Position numbers and translations under genes: made by a program. The notes beneath the pieces are model-generated. The model ran no database searches, was not told the DNA's origin, and worked only from the letters and a program-made list of their open reading frames with translations. This document shows, piece after piece, positions 1 through 11,759 of a stretch of DNA of 64,000 nucleotides. This DNA comes from Linum tenue (Eukaryota; Streptophyta; Magnoliopsida; Malpighiales; Linaceae). The stretch's first letter is position 1, and each line of letters starts with the position of its first letter. The stretch is from assembly GCA_946122785.1 (NCBI GenBank), contig CAMGYJ010000008.1, positions 55,562,963-55,626,962 of the forward strand, read 5' to 3'.

Positions 1-797
1 ATCCGGAGAGCCCTTATTGGAGACAGCGCGTGGCAGAGGTAGCTCCACTTCAGCCATTGCATCCGAAATTGCTTTGATTGGGACTTCCACCCAGTCCCCA
101 GCAGCAATATTAATAGGTGCCTGTGCAGCTGCCTCCCGGCTCGACAAGCCTTTTTTAGTAAGGCGACGTCTCCCTTTTAGCGCAGCCCCGGTCTCACGAG
201 CACCAGCCTGGTTCACCGTCCGTTCTCCTCGCGAGTTCTTCGAAGGTGGAGGTACAGGGACAACGGTCTGCACATGTTGACTAGATTACCCGATCACCAC
301 CTCGGATTTGCCCAGTGGGCTAGTGTGTGTCATTTCACGCATGGAGGGAAAAGGCTCCTCGTCCTCCGACTCAGACTCGAGGATCAAACGGCGACGCCGC
401 TCTTGTTCAATCACTGAGGAGGCGGCCAAGTTAGGGACCTTTTGGGTCGTTGCTTCCGCTCGGGAGATGTGGGTCTCACCATGTACCACCCTTGTCGGTG
501 GCCGACTCGGCAGTGGATTGCCAGCAGCAGCAGAATTACTATTTTTCCGAGCAATCACCTTCTTGTCAGGACCATTCTGCCTTGTTTTATTGTAGCCCAT
601 GTTAAGTTTTGGCGATCTCGTGATAGGGAATCCACTAGAAGGTTTTCGGGATTTATCCTGATGGCGCAAAGCCTTTTGCGGATGAGGAGAATCACGGCGC
701 TGCAGATGTCGAAGAGTGCCTTGGCCCGCTGGTTCTCTTTCCGACTTTTGCCAAGCCTGGGGCACCATTGGTTGGGCCGGTTGGGCTTTTATCATTG
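1..797 (-). pseudogene. LINE ORF1 (DUF4283-type) C-terminal fragment
   Basis: Read on the minus strand from about 797 down to 1 this is the tail of a plant L1-type LINE ORF1: a basic, Pro/Ser/Lys-rich stretch, then an acidic run (SESEDEEPFPS) and a tail containing VQTVVPVPPPSKNSRGER. A TAA at about 286-288 interrupts a reading frame that otherwise stays open to the window edge, so the copy is dead. The DUF4283 N-terminus is absent, because at about 798 the sequence changes abruptly into the LTR of the Athila-like element. The fragment continues past the left edge of the window. The family assignment rests on general resemblance to plant LINE ORF1 tails, not on a catalytic motif, so it is moderately supported. 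Confidence 0.5.
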
Positions 798-1090
798 ACC
801 CATAGCAATCGTTTTGATTCACATACCATGGTAGTATTTAGGGGGAAGCGACACTCGAGTGATCCTTCTCACAAAAGAGCTTTCAAACCATTTACTTTTA
901 CCTTGCTTTACTTTAATTAGCAAACTTTTCAACCCAAACCGAGTCGCTAGATAATGATTCAAATGACTGAAGTAGGGGTATACGGACCGACCCGAGTCGA
1001 TATTTAAACATAATTGCCCTGTACTGCACCCGACTAAGGTTTATACTTGGACCTTAGGCGGGAATTAATTGTGGCATTCGGAGTGAATCA
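798..1090 (+). repeat. 5' LTR remnant (3' end only)
   Basis: Direct repeat of 7634-7925, from CCCATAGCAATCG to a terminal CA at about 1090. Only the last roughly 290 bases of an LTR of about 1.4 kb are kept; LINE sequence replaces the rest upstream. Confidence 0.8.
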
Positions 1091-1096
1091 ATTTTT

Positions 1097-1114
1097 TATC
1101 TCCGTTGCCGGGGA
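1097..1114 (+). promoter_or_regulatory. Degenerate tRNA-Asp primer binding site
   Basis: TATCTCCGTTGCCGGGGA matches 15 of 18 bases of TGGCGCCGTTGCCGGGGA, the complement of the plant tRNA-Asp 3' end used by Athila-type elements. It lies six bases after the LTR end. Confidence 0.75.
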
Positions 1115-1576
1115 CAACGGTCTATTATCTTGAAAAAGTTGTTTGGTGTTAATCTAGCTTTTAATTTCCAGTTTTGAAAGAGTGTGTGCTTTGCTTGTGC
1201 TAGACTTGGTGATGTTTTTTGATTGTGTGTAAGAGGTGCGTGACCCGGAGTAATCCGACACCTTTGCTACCCTGTGACGAGGACATAAACTGAACTCTCC
1301 GACTCCTAGCACGAGAGAGGGAGCTAGCGGGGGAAAGGAGAAGAAGTGAAGAATGGGGACAACAATCTGCACCCGGTGTTAGTGGAGTAGAAGTTGAAGA
1401 AGTGGAAGGTGCACCCGACATTGGAGTAGAAATGGCTGGGGAACCAAAGACAAGATCTAGCCGCCCAAGCTTGTAACCTTAACGAGGCAGCGGAGGAAGA
1501 GGAAGCCCCGAAGACAATGGGGTACTATATGGCCCCACGACCGACGGACATTTAATCGCCAATCTTACACCTTCCT

Positions 1577-2470
1577 GTGTCGGAAAACAATTTCGAGATC
1601 AAGCCGGCTCTAGTGACTATGATACAGAACAATGCTATGTTCCACGACCTTGAGAGCGAGTCACTAAGAGAGCACGTGCAGAGATTCTTGGAGCTCGAGG
1701 GGAGCTTGAACATCAATTGTGTGCCGGCCGAAGATTTGAAACTAAGGCTTTCCCCAATTCACTTGCGGGAAAAGCACTCCGGTGGCTAAACAATCGCCGA
1801 ACTCGGTCAATCACCTCATGGGACGACCTCCTCAACAAGTTCATGACTCGCTACTGCCCGCCTTCGAAGACGGCGGAGTGGAGAAAAAAGATTACCCAGT
1901 TCGAGCAAGAAGAGGTACTCCGATTAGTTTCTTCAGTGCCCTCGCCACGGGTTTGAGGAACAGTTTCGGATTGAAAACTTCTACGGAGGTCTAATCCAAG
2001 AAGAAAAAATTCTCATTGACTCCTTGTGTCAAGGGAAATTGATGAATATGGATCCGCCCCAAGTAACCGAGCTACTTGAAGACATGGACCTTAGGGGGTA
2101 CGATGGGGGATTGACTAGAAGTGGGAGGAGAAGCAATGATAGGGGAGTGAGAAGCGTGGGAGCGAGCGCTCCGCTTGAGGCAAAGTTGGATAAGTTGGTA
2201 GAGGTAATGCTTGAATATAAGAGGCAAGGAAAAAGGCCGGTGATGTCGTGCGACTGGTGCTCGAGCACTAGCCACGAGATGGCAGAGTGTCAGGCAATGA
2301 AGGAGGTAACCGCTCCGGAGGAACAAGTCAATTTCGTGGCAAATGCTAGTGCTAACAATCCATATAGCAATACTTATAATCCCAGATGGAGGAACCACCC
2401 AAATTTTGCTTGGTCATCACCGACTAATCTGAGGCCTCCGGATTTTCAAGGCCCCAAGGGAAATTACTAA
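1577..2470 (+). pseudogene. Athila-type gag pseudogene
   Basis: Relic of the retrotransposon capsid-nucleocapsid gene. The capsid part starts at an ATG at about 1577 (MSENNFEIKPALVTMIQNN) and shows the usual ITSWDDLLNKFMTRYCPP segment near 1815-1860, but only by changing frame near 1745 and again near 1915. From about 1958 one frame is open to 2470. It includes a canonical CX2CX4HX4C zinc knuckle (CDWCSSTSHEMAEC, about 2249-2290) and the Athila-typical NPYSNTYNPRWRNHPNF tract. At least two frameshifts mean no full gag protein can be made. The in-frame zinc knuckle and Asn/Pro-rich tail make the family call firm. Confidence 0.8.
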
Positions 2471-2655
2471 CCTCGGCCGACCTTCATCCAACAAAGGCCT
2501 CAAGTCCAAGGCTCAAGCTGCCAACAACCGTACCAAGCACAAGGTGTCCAAGGGTTTCAACAACAATAACAACCCGACAAGCTGTCTAAGCTTGAAGACC
2601 TAGTGAACACCTTCGTGAGTACGAGTGCTCAAAAGTTGAGAAGATAGAACAATTT

Positions 2656-3900
2656 ATGGATGTGGCGACTACCAAGTTTACCTTGGTCGAGGCGGGTCTC
2701 CGAAGCCATCAAGAGAGCCTCCAAAGTTTGGAGGTGCAAATCAGCAATCTTGCCGAAATCCTCATCGAGAGACCAAAGGGAGCCCTACCTTCCCAAACCA
2801 TGGTGAACCCCAAGGACCATGCAAGGGTGAAGGCAATTCAAGTGGGAAGTGTAAAGGTGACTCCGGGATTCGCCACCAAGGACGTGATTGAGAAGGAAGA
2901 TACCAACCCGAAGGATGGAGAGAAGAAGCCCTCAAGGAGAGAGAGAAAGGCGACAAGGAAGGCATCGCCGACACCAGCCCAGGTGGTTGAGTACACGCCG
3001 CCTCTTCCTTACCCCACGAGGATGTACAAGGAGAGTTTGGAGAACGAGTGTGGAGGTTTCATGTAAATGCTTCGCAACCTCCACCTCAATATCCCTTTCC
3101 TTGAAGCCATGGCTAAAACGCCAAGATATGCTAAGTACCTCAAAGGATTCCTCACCAAGAAGCTAAAGGTTGAAGGCCTCGCCAACGTGACTCTTGGTGA
3201 GGAGTGTTTGGCTTTCCTCCTCAACCGCTTGCCCAAAAAGTGGTCCGACCCAGGTAGCTTTACTATCCCTCTTGGTATTGGTAACCATCATATAGACAAT
3301 GCCTTTGCGGACCTAGGAGCTAGTGTTAATGTGATGCCCTACAAGCTTTTCAAAAAGTTACAAGTGGGTGAACTTAAGACCACTAAGCTTAGAATCACTT
3401 TAGCCGACCGTTCGGTCATTAGCCCGAGAGGCATTATGGAGGACATGTTGGTGCGAGTAGGCAAGTTTTACTGTCTGACCGATTTCGCGATTCTCGATAT
3501 AAGCGAGGACTTGGATATGCCGCTCATACTCGGTCGCCCATTCCTCGCCACCTCCAAGGCATTGATAGACGTTAATGAGGGAACCTTAATTATGAGGGAT
3601 GGTGAGGAGAGAATCAAGCTTGAAATTGACTCTAAGGCTAGAAGTGAGGAAGTGAAGGAGTTGATTTCAAATGATGTGACAGAGAGTGGAGGAGAGCCTC
3701 TAAAGGCAAACGCCACCATTACTTGTGTTGCTTGTGGTAATGTTGAGCAGGAAGACAAGGAGGGTGCTATGCCCAAGGAAAAGAGGAAGAATGCTTGGAG
3801 GCAAAAGATGAAGGAAGATTTGGCCCAGAGGAAGGAGAAGGCCAAAGCGAAGTTGGCCAACCAAGAGGGTCAACACATGGAGCTCAAGATGGGAGGCTAG
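2656..3900 (+). pseudogene. Athila gag C-terminus and aspartic protease pseudogene
   Basis: One reading frame runs from 2656 to 3900, broken only by a TAA at 3064-3066 with an ATG directly after it. The first part is the spacer between gag and protease (QISNLAEILIERPKGALPSQ, lysine-rich). The second is a retropepsin-like domain: SDPGSFTIPLGIGNHHIDNA, the active-site motif ADLGASVNVMP at about 3308-3340, and the flap and closing motif DLDMPLILGRPFLATS. DLGAS in place of DTGAS is normal for Athila proteases. A charged Lys/Glu tail ends at 3900, where reverse transcriptase would be expected but is absent. The single stop codon suggests fairly recent loss compared with the gag upstream. Confidence 0.8.
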
Positions 3901-6505
3901 AAGCCCCGCCCCGAGAGTGTGGTGGATCCTCTCTCGGTGGCATCACGTTCCAAGACGTGATTGATCCCTGACCGTCAAGCTAATGACGATAACTTAGCGC
4001 TTGTTGGAAGGCAACCCAACGAAGGTTTGTTTTCTTTTCCTTATTTTCGTTTTTGTGTCAAGTGAAGAGTTCAAGTGGTCAAGTGGTTTCCCCATGCCAA
4101 GTCTTGTGCTTTTGCGTTTTAAGGTTGTATTGTGATCGATTAGGAGGCACAGTGGAATAGGTTGAGTCAATTTTTCCTCAGAAGTGCCTTGTTATCACTG
4201 AAGCTCACAGACGGATTGTTGAGTTCACGGTCTTACAAGACCGTGAACAAGCAAACGCGTCCGTGAACTTGGCGCTTCTGTATGTTCACCACCTGTCGAC
4301 CAACCCCAGTTCACGACGCATTTGAGTGTTCACGATAGCTAAGACCGTGAACAAGGCAACGCGTCTGTGAACTTCATGATGTGCCTATAAAAGGGGGCGT
4401 GAACGGCGACTCTTCACTTCACGACTCAAATCTCACCGGAAAATTCGAATTCTCGCCGCAAAATCGCAAAATTCCGAAAGTTTTTCAATTTCACCCCCAA
4501 TTCTGGCAAGCAAAACCCAAAACCAACTTCATACGCATTCTCCCCTCGTCAAAACCGGCCTTTGCTGCGATTTTGGGGAGATTTGGCGTAAGTTTATTCC
4601 GGTGAAGTCGCCAACGGCGAGTCTCCGACTAAGCTCCGGTGAGTCGTATTGTGCTTATGTGTGTGTTTTTGTCTCTCCTTGAAGCTCAAAATATCCTAAC
4701 CCGGAATCGATTCCAACTTTCACTCACCAAGCCCAAGCGGTAACATCATTCTACCCCTTTCTTACGCCATTGAGGGCAATGTCGAGCTAAAGTGTGGGGG
4801 GTAGTTTACTATTATGCTTGTGTGAGTGTGATTGATGCTTGGAGCCTTATGTATGCCCAAATTTCAAAAATTTGAGGGCTCCAAGCAATGTTTTTATGAT
4901 CAAAGTGGCCGGTGTGTGGGAAAATCTCGTGTTTATTGGCATTGACCTTGAATTTTTGCATGTGATCGAGTATATCCTATGATAATGACTGAGAGGTCCA
5001 TTAGGATAGTGCAAAAGTTTAGTTCTCATGTGTGCATAAATGAATGGATGTCTTGACTCGATTACTTGTTGATTACAATTTGTGTTTTGTGAATTGGAAT
5101 AGATGGTTGGGTGACTAGGTAGTCTTGTGAGCTTTGAGCCGATCTTTTCTTCTTGTGTGCTTAGATCCCTCTTACCATGGCGAGTAACAGCACAGTTGTC
5201 ACTAGTGAGTATGATGGAGGCATAGGATTAGTCCACGCCCAAATGTTGATTGTCCCGAAATGTGTTATCCACTAGTCAACCCCTTTGAGCCTTGTGACTT
5301 CGAGGGTCGTTCTTAAGTTAGGAGCTTCGTGCTTGTGAGATTAATGATGTTAATGGAGCAAACCCCAATTCTTTCTTTGTGTCTAAACATGAGTCGTCCT
5401 TGTGTCCCAGAGCTCTCACTTTTGAGTTTCCATAGAGGTTCTACATAGGAGGATTGTGTGCGGCTCTTGCTAGGAATGAAAAATGAAGTGTAGTGTTGGA
5501 GTGGGTTCTTGAAAAGAGAGCATTGGTCGTTTAATGTATAGGTGGCAAGGTTTTACTCTCTAGTACCCCTCCTCAAAAATAAAATAAAAGAGAAACGAAA
5601 AGAGTAACGAAAAAGAGGTAATAAAATGGGGCAAATAAAGTTGAGAGTGCCACAAAAAACCAAAGTGTATGCTCTAGGGGAGGTTCTTGGAACTCAAGCC
5701 ATTGAAACCCCCACATTGTTTTAGAACTCCTTCACTACCAAACCTTAATGTGGTAGCAAGAGTTGATCGAGGAAGAGCACTTAAATGTAGTTCACGATGG
5801 GTGATAGTTTGGAAGGGAGAGATAAGGTTTTTGGCCGATGCTAGTGGCCTTTGGTTGAAGAGAAGGGTTTTAGTCGGAACTATAGAACCTTCGGGTTTAG
5901 GTTGAAGATGTAGAACCTCACGTCATGATTGCCACCACCCAAAAAGCCTTTTCCCCATGTCCAAGACAACCGCCAGTCAGTTGAACCCGTGTCTAAAACC
6001 TTCGAGCAAGCTAGTGGTGACAACCATCCCGTGAACTCTAGCAATTAGAGGTTACCGTCGTGGTATTAAGACGATAGGGCCGAGTGTTGATGATTGTGCA
6101 CATTTTTTGCACCAAAAAGGTCCCGACCCCACTGGTCCTGAGAATGAGTGATCATTCTTGTTTTGCATGCCATATCATACCCCGGTGAGGACCTTTGTTG
6201 CCTTTCCATTTGTTCCCCGGACTTGAATTCTATGCATGGTTGGTTGTGGACTTGTTGTTGATAAGTGGTCTTGTTGAGACTTGCATTGATCCATGAACAA
6301 GGTGAGAACTTTTCGTTTGCCCACTTTTGGTGGCCACGAATGTCGTTTGTGGTGGATGTCGGTATTGCTTGCAACAGTCCATGTATTAATTGCCAATAGC
6401 CATTGAGAATTCCCACTTTGTGCCCTTTTAGTTTTGCCCAAAGTATTTGTTTAGGTTTTTATATTACCTTGTGTGAAATGGTTTGCTTGGTTACAAGCAA
6501 ACGTC
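3901..6505 (+). other. Athila 3' internal spacer, no gene
   Basis: No protein is recognisable here. It starts with the spacer text typical after Athila pol (AGCGCTTGTTGGAAGGCAAC at about 3998) and carries GGCAATGTCGAGCTAAAGTG then a G-run at about 4771-4803, like the central G-rich tract that precedes the env-like part of such elements. No env-like open frame survives. A candidate promoter lies at 4223-4420. Confidence 0.6.
4223..4420 (+). promoter_or_regulatory. Candidate internal promoter with GTTCACGG palindromes
   Basis: An 11-bp inverted repeat (GTTCACGGTCT, 4-base loop, AGACCGTGAAC) lies at 4223-4248. About seven more GTTCACG or CGTGAAC half-sites follow within 170 bases, then a TATA box TATAAAAG at 4386-4393. 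The same arrangement occurs in the element's own LTR at 6716-6970. Promoter function is inferred. Confidence 0.5.
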
Positions 6506-6520
6506 TAAGTGTGGGGGAGT
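6506..6520 (+). promoter_or_regulatory. Polypurine-like tract before 3' LTR
   Basis: TAAGTGTGGGGGAGT precedes the 3' LTR, a form common in Athila and Tat elements. The exact first base of the LTR cannot be fixed because the 5' copy lacks that end. Confidence 0.55.
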
Positions 6521-7925
6521 ATTTCGGGCGTAATTGTACATATTTTACCCCCGTTTTCCTTAGACGTTTGTGGTAATTGTGCTCCTAAAAGGGTGGTTTT
6601 ACGCGAGGTTTCTTGTGTTTTAGCTTGTTTCGGGATCTGACAGGCGAAACCAGCACCGGAGTCGAAAGTTGGACGAAAAGGAGCGAAAACCGGGAGAAGA
6701 GGTGAAAAGAAGGCAGTTCACGACTTTCCTTGGATGTTCACGATCTGCTTAGACCGTGAAGAGGAGCAGTTTCCTGTGAAAATCAAGGAGACCAGGGCCA
6801 AATCTCAAGTTACTGACGCTAATTGAGTTCACGGTCACTAAGACCGTCAACTGGAGTTGTTGCCCGTGAACCCATGCAAGCGAAGCGCTGCATTTCGGCG
6901 CCCATCTTGATTTCACAGACGCGTTTCAGAGTTCACGGCCGTGAACTGACCACGATCCCTGTTTAAAAGAAGAGCTGAGAAAGTCTTCTTCTTCACATTT
7001 TAGAGAGAGAAAGATGAACCAAAGGAGAAGGAGGCTAGGGTTTTGCTCCAAGAGTGGATTTGGGAAGATTCTCTCCAAGAGAAGTTCACCACAAGTGCAA
7101 AGAAGATTGGAAGCCTCTCCATGATGGTTTCTACCTCTTCCCCTTTTGTTTCTCCCATTTCTAGCATGGAGTAGATTTCTTTTTCACTTGGGTGTTGTTG
7201 AAACCCTAACTATCTATCATGTAGTTTTTGTTATGTGAATTGAATGATTGTTTATGGGTGTTGTTTAATTCAATTATTGAGATATTATTCATGTTGATTG
7301 TGCATGTTTGTGCTTAGCAATCTAATTGGGCAATTTAACCTAGACTAGAGAGGGAAAACCCCCTTTTAAGGGAGGCTCAATTGAGTTGGTATTCCTAGTG
7401 CTTTTTAAGTCATCTATCTAGGTTAATTTAGGGCAAACCGCGATGTTGGATTAAGCAATTTGGTTAAGCGCGATTAAGCGGACCAACCATTGGGTTGAGT
7501 GAGGGAGTAAGTCAACCATCGATTGCCTAAATTGAGAGGGCCGAGTGACAACCTACAATGTATCCCTCGGTTTAGCAATCGAGAGTGTGGTTTACGACCA
7601 TATTTGCGTCCCCTAGCGGTTCGCGGTCACCTTGCCCATAGGAATCGTTTAGATTCACATACCATGGTAGTAGTTAGGGGGAAGCGACACCCGAGTGATC
7701 CTTCTCACAAGAGAGCTTTCAAACCATTTACTTTTACCTTGCTTTACTTCAATTAGAAAACTTTTCAAACAAAACCGAGTCGCTAGATAATGATTCAAAT
7801 GACTGAAGTAGGGGTATACGGACCGGCCAGAGTCGATATTTAAACATACTTGCCCTGTACTGCACCCGACTAAGGTTTATACTTGTACCGTAGGCGGGAA
7901 TTAATTATGGTATTCGGAGTGAGTC
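6521..7925 (+). repeat. 3' LTR of the Athila-like element
   Basis: About 1.4 kb, ending in CA at about 7925. The last 292 bases match the 5' remnant. The U3 part has a palindrome cluster and TATA-like TTTAAAAG at about 6962, followed by a leader-like stretch. Confidence 0.7.
6716..6970 (+). promoter_or_regulatory. LTR promoter with GTTCACGG palindromes
   Basis: Half-sites occur at 6716, 6736, 6752, 6827 and 6863. A perfect 16-base palindrome GTTCACGGCCGTGAAC lies at 6931-6946, then TTTAAAAG at 6962-6969. A pyrimidine-rich stretch about 30 bases on is a plausible transcription start. Confidence 0.5.
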
Positions 7926-8769
7926 ACTTTGTAGGCTAGAAGAATACAGGGAGCTTATGGAATTGGAAGCGCTGGGACTTGGGTGGCGGGTGCAAACTTA
8001 GACGACCATTGTTAATGGAATTAGAGCCCTTCAATTCACTCCTCTTTTGTGGCCTGATGCTTTTATTTCAGAAAAGTAGACAACCACATGCAGGCAGCTT
8101 CGAGTGGAAGGGACACGGTGGGAGAGGCGAGCCAACGACGGAGGGATCTGAGCATGATTCTGGCGGCAAAGCGAGCTGACCGCAACGTTGGCAGCGGAGA
8201 GAGCTGAGCACGACCTGGTGGCGAGAAGAATGAAAGAAGAAGGGCCTCGTCGGTGCCGCCCTCCACCGAAGTCTTTCTCCACGAGCAGTTAGTGTACTAA
8301 CCGTCTACCGTAATTATGCAAACGCGCAAAGCGTAGCACACCGTTCTGCCTTCAACGTTCATCCTAGCTTCGTCGCACAGCGGAACCCCCTTTACCAAAT
8401 CTCGATTCGTTTTGGTTCTTTGCTTTCCATTTCTTCCACAATCTTTGAAACTATAAAGAAGAGAGAGGTGCCACCAACCATCATTAATCCACCACGCACG
8501 AGAGAGAGGCGCCAATGTCGGTTGATGGTTGAAGCTCCAATGAGCAATGTTGAAGTTGTACAAATTGAAATATGCAACTCCACCCTCTTAGCCCACCTTT
8601 TAGGTTACTTTTACTGTGAATGATATTGGTGATAATGTTCTCTATCTTATGTAGGAAGAAGTGATGTTGCATTCAAAAAGAGGAGAAATGAGTAACTTAA
8701 GAGAGGAATTGAGGTTGTTTAGAGTTAGAAATCTTCTTAAGAGATGTTAATGATGCTATTAATGAGGAT
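7926..8769. other. Intergenic sequence, nothing recognised
   Basis: Unique-looking sequence between the LTR and the hAT relic. Several open frames overlap on both strands around 8030-8280, but none resembles a known protein. Confidence 0.4.
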
Positions 8770-9354
8770 GAGGATGATAGAAAGTTTGACATCATGTTGT
8801 GGTGGAGTAAGAAAAATCTTAGATAGATGGTTGAGGATATCCTAGTTGTTTCGGTCTCCTTTGTTGCATCGGAGGTTGCTTTCAGTTGTGGAGGTTGAGT
8901 TCTTAGTCCGTTTATATCTTCCTTGAACTCCACCATTATAGAGGCATTGTGCTGAAGATTGAATAAGGCATGAAATTTATAAGAATTCAGACAAAGTTGA
9001 TAACAAATAAGAAGATCAATACCAAATTGATTATGACAATGGTAAGAGTTCACAATTCTTATTTGTTTTTAATTGTTCAATTATTCATTTCAATTTGATG
9101 AATTCTAAAAAAAATTAATTTCTTTACAATTAGTCACTAGTAACTTTTATGCTCGTACGGTAAGTTGTAAGAGATGCCAAGTGAAGGTAAAAAACATAGT
9201 TTACCCATTGAGGTAGAGGAAGAAGAAGATGGTGATAGAGAAGGCTCAAACGAAAATGACACTCAATCGGATGAGGAGGATGAGCAGGAAGATGGTAATG
9301 ATATTCTTCTCACCATTTTGAAGCAACAAGGTCGTGTTGATGTTGGTGATTAAG
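8770..9354 (+). pseudogene. hAT transposase C-terminal dimerisation domain, broken
   Basis: The plus strand at 8782-8960 reads KFDIMLWWSKKNLR, stop, MVEDILVVSVSFVASEVAFS, CGG, stop, VLSPFISSLNSTIIEAL. This matches the hAT family C-terminal dimerisation region (pattern W-W-K ... ASE-AFS-GGRVLSP-RSSL). In-frame stops near 8824, 8905 and 8962 disable it. An acidic tail (EVEEEEDGDREGSNEND-like, about 9205-9300) and a stop near 9354 fit the usual end of these transposases. No N-terminal BED finger or DDE part was found. Confidence 0.8.
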
Positions 9355-9922
9355 GTACTAGTGGCGATAGAGGAGTTAGTGGTCATAGTGGATGTGAGGC
9401 ACTAGTGTTTGTCATGTTAATGCTGGTTGTTGAAATTGTAATTTTTTATCACTTTAGTTGATTGTTGTGTTTGTGAGTTGATGTTATCCCCTTGACCTTT
9501 GTTGTTTCTTATTTTGTGGATTTGTGGTTATCTTTGTATGGATGAATGATGACGAATTGTTTCTTCTGTTATGTACTTATGTAGTGGGCAATGCCATTAG
9601 ATAGTAACAAGTTGTTGAAATTGTAATTTATTATAGTAATATATTAATACACAATCAGAATTGTGAAAATATTCCAATTAATATATTATATTTTAAGTAA
9701 ACATAAAAAAAAACACACAAAATAATGCCACCGGTTTGGTTAGAATCCAGTTAACCAGTTTCGTTACCCTCCTCTCCCTTGCGCACGGTATTCAGATAAC
9801 CGATTTCCTAACCATTGAGAGGGTTAACTGGATTGGATGTTGGTTCTGTAGTCGGAAGCTTCACACCGAATTTTGGTATACCATTAGCCGACTACGGGTT
9901 GAATCCGAATTTCATAGCAGAG
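9355..9922. other. AT-rich spacer, nothing recognised
   Basis: AT-rich DNA after the hAT relic. The short open frame at 9736-9933 has no recognisable domain. Confidence 0.4.
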
Positions 9923-10790
9923 TCTGCAGCTAAGGAGATTATGTCATCATTAATTGTGGTATCTTCCTTCTCTTCTATGTAACCTAGTTGAAATTGAATA
10001 TATGAAGATGTGAGCTAGTTTATTTTTTTGCAATTGAATGCTATGATGTCATCTCATGCTTGTGTTTGTCTATGTAAATTTCTATGCATATTGCCTACGT
10101 ATGGATGCTACAGTTTTGATGCTTATGTGATAGTCATTGATGTTTATATAGTATGAATGCTTCTTTATCATTGACGCTTATGTTCTATGTGCATTGTGCT
10201 TAATAATACCTAGATCGATAAGAAATTACCCTCTAGTGATACCCCATTGATGCTACACGAGTATAGAGAAAATGATCAACCATCTATACCACAAGTGGTT
10301 TTAATGCTTGATTGTTAGATCATCGATGCTATAGACTATGATTATATTTTGTAGAAGTCCACAATTAATCTTATGCTATGCTAAATTCATTGTTCTTCAT
10401 TAATTAGGTGATGTCATGAAGCGATAGCACGCATTAGCTAGTTAAATCTCTATCACAAGAGGTGCATGCACGGGTAGAGAGTAGCCTTAGAGGAAGGGAT
10501 AAGGTATTACAATAGATAAATCATCAATGCATGTTGTGATTGAGCCCTAGTATGCATGATAGTACTCGAGTTTGCTCTCTTATGCAAGAACGGATCTTTA
10601 CTTTTATGCATCCATAAATTGAAAAACACCTAAACAACTTTACTCTTCTTGCTTTGCTTGTTTATTAAATGAAACCCCCTTAAAGTCTTTCATATTTCAT
10701 GTGTTATGGATGGTTGGTGTGATTAGTTTTGCATTAGAAGGCTTTGAGGAATACGACCCTAGAACATCGTAGGAATTTTATTACTAGATT
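9923..10790 (+). repeat. LTR-like repeat, copy A (R-U5 part)
   Basis: Diverged direct repeat of about 12259-13105. Both start at GTCTGCAGCTAAGGAGA and share the text through GAGGAATACGACC and its follow-on. This looks like the R-U5 part of a Gypsy LTR; the U3 part seen in copy B is missing here. Confidence 0.65.
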
Positions 10791-10989
10791 TCACAGCACC
10801 CATACACAAGTCTGGATCCCGATCACATTCGATGTTTAGTGACCAAAATACTTTAAGAATCTCTTTTGACTACTTTGAATAAATCGTTTGCCACTGAATT
10901 AAATTCAGTTAAATTCCCTTAGTGATTATTGGATTCAGTAGCATTTAAGTCTTCAAGTCAACGGTGAAAAATTAGTTCTTCACTTAGTC

Positions 10990-11255
10990 TTCCAGTAAAT
11001 GGTGAAAAATTCTTGTACATGACATGGGAAATATTGGTACTTCTAAAATCATGTTGCCAAAAATTCTTGTACATTCATTACATGCCAAAATTACTTCTTA
11101 CTATGGTTGATATAGGTAAGCTCATTGACGATTTTTGTGACATTAAATCTATCTCTCATGGGTGTGTGGTGCAGGATAAGAAAACTGGGAGAGTGGTCGA
11201 GAAGGGTAGAAAGGAAGGAAATTTCTTTTATTGGGGGAATATCGACCACCAATGA
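10990..11255 (+). pseudogene. Copia protease end and GAG-pre-integrase fragment
   Basis: The plus strand reads GNIGTSKIMLPKILVHS, then MPKLLLTMVDIGKLIDDF and CVVQDKKTGRVVEKGRKEGN. This matches the end of the Copia protease and the GAG-pre-integrase domain (pattern GKLIDDF, VQDRKT-K-IG-GRREG-LYYL). At least one frame change is needed. Integrase and RT pieces of a Copia element resume at about 13140, so this is probably the same element split by an insertion. Confidence 0.65.
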
Positions 11256-11759
11256 GAGCAACAAGGCAGGGTGAGGGAGTCTCATGCAACCATGATTCCA
11301 ACTATTTGGATTTAGATGATTCTGAAGATGAAGATAGTTTTGAGGTTGAAAGTTGGAAATTCATGAAGTCTATGGATACAATAAGCCCTTGTGGCTAGTT
11401 GGTTCATTATGTTAAGCTTTATGTCCATTTGCATTACTCATTTTAGTTGGGATTTATGGAACTACCGCCTTGGTCATCCACATACAGGTTGCTTGTTGTC
11501 AATGTTTCTTTATAATTTGTTGCCCACTAAGATTTTTTCTTGATGACACTTTATTTACCGTGTTTCAAACTACCATATTTGATACTTTTTCCCCTTCTAT
11601 CATTATTATTTTTAGTCTTTTCAATGGTCTTTCTTGTCTAAATTACAACTATTTGATCAATGGGCTTTTAATAGACCTAGGAAATGCTCTTGTATTCTTT
11701 GATGCCTTCTGGATATTTTTTTATGGTTGTGAAGGCACAAAGCAACCTAAGGATTGGAT
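11256..11759. other. AT-rich spacer, nothing recognised
   Basis: An open frame at 11470-11769 has a hydrophobic translation without a recognisable domain and is likely chance. Confidence 0.35.

Larger units (their letters stand above)
798..7925 (+). mobile_element. Athila-like Gypsy LTR retrotransposon, pol deleted
   Basis: Bases 798-1090 and 7634-7925 are direct repeats (about 17 differences in about 290 bases by eye, roughly 94% identical) that form the shared ends of two LTRs. A tRNA-Asp-type primer binding site follows the first, and gag and protease relics come next. A G-rich polypurine-like tract precedes the second LTR. Reverse transcriptase, RNase H and integrase are missing: the protease relic ends at 3900 and the sequence passes straight into the downstream spacer. 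The 5' LTR is cut at 798 by LINE sequence, so target-site duplications cannot be checked. Confidence 0.8.

Noticed and set aside
286..822. Complete 178-residue protein-coding gene
   Set aside because: Its start lies in the Athila LTR and the rest in a LINE fragment; the frame continues past the stop as LINE text.
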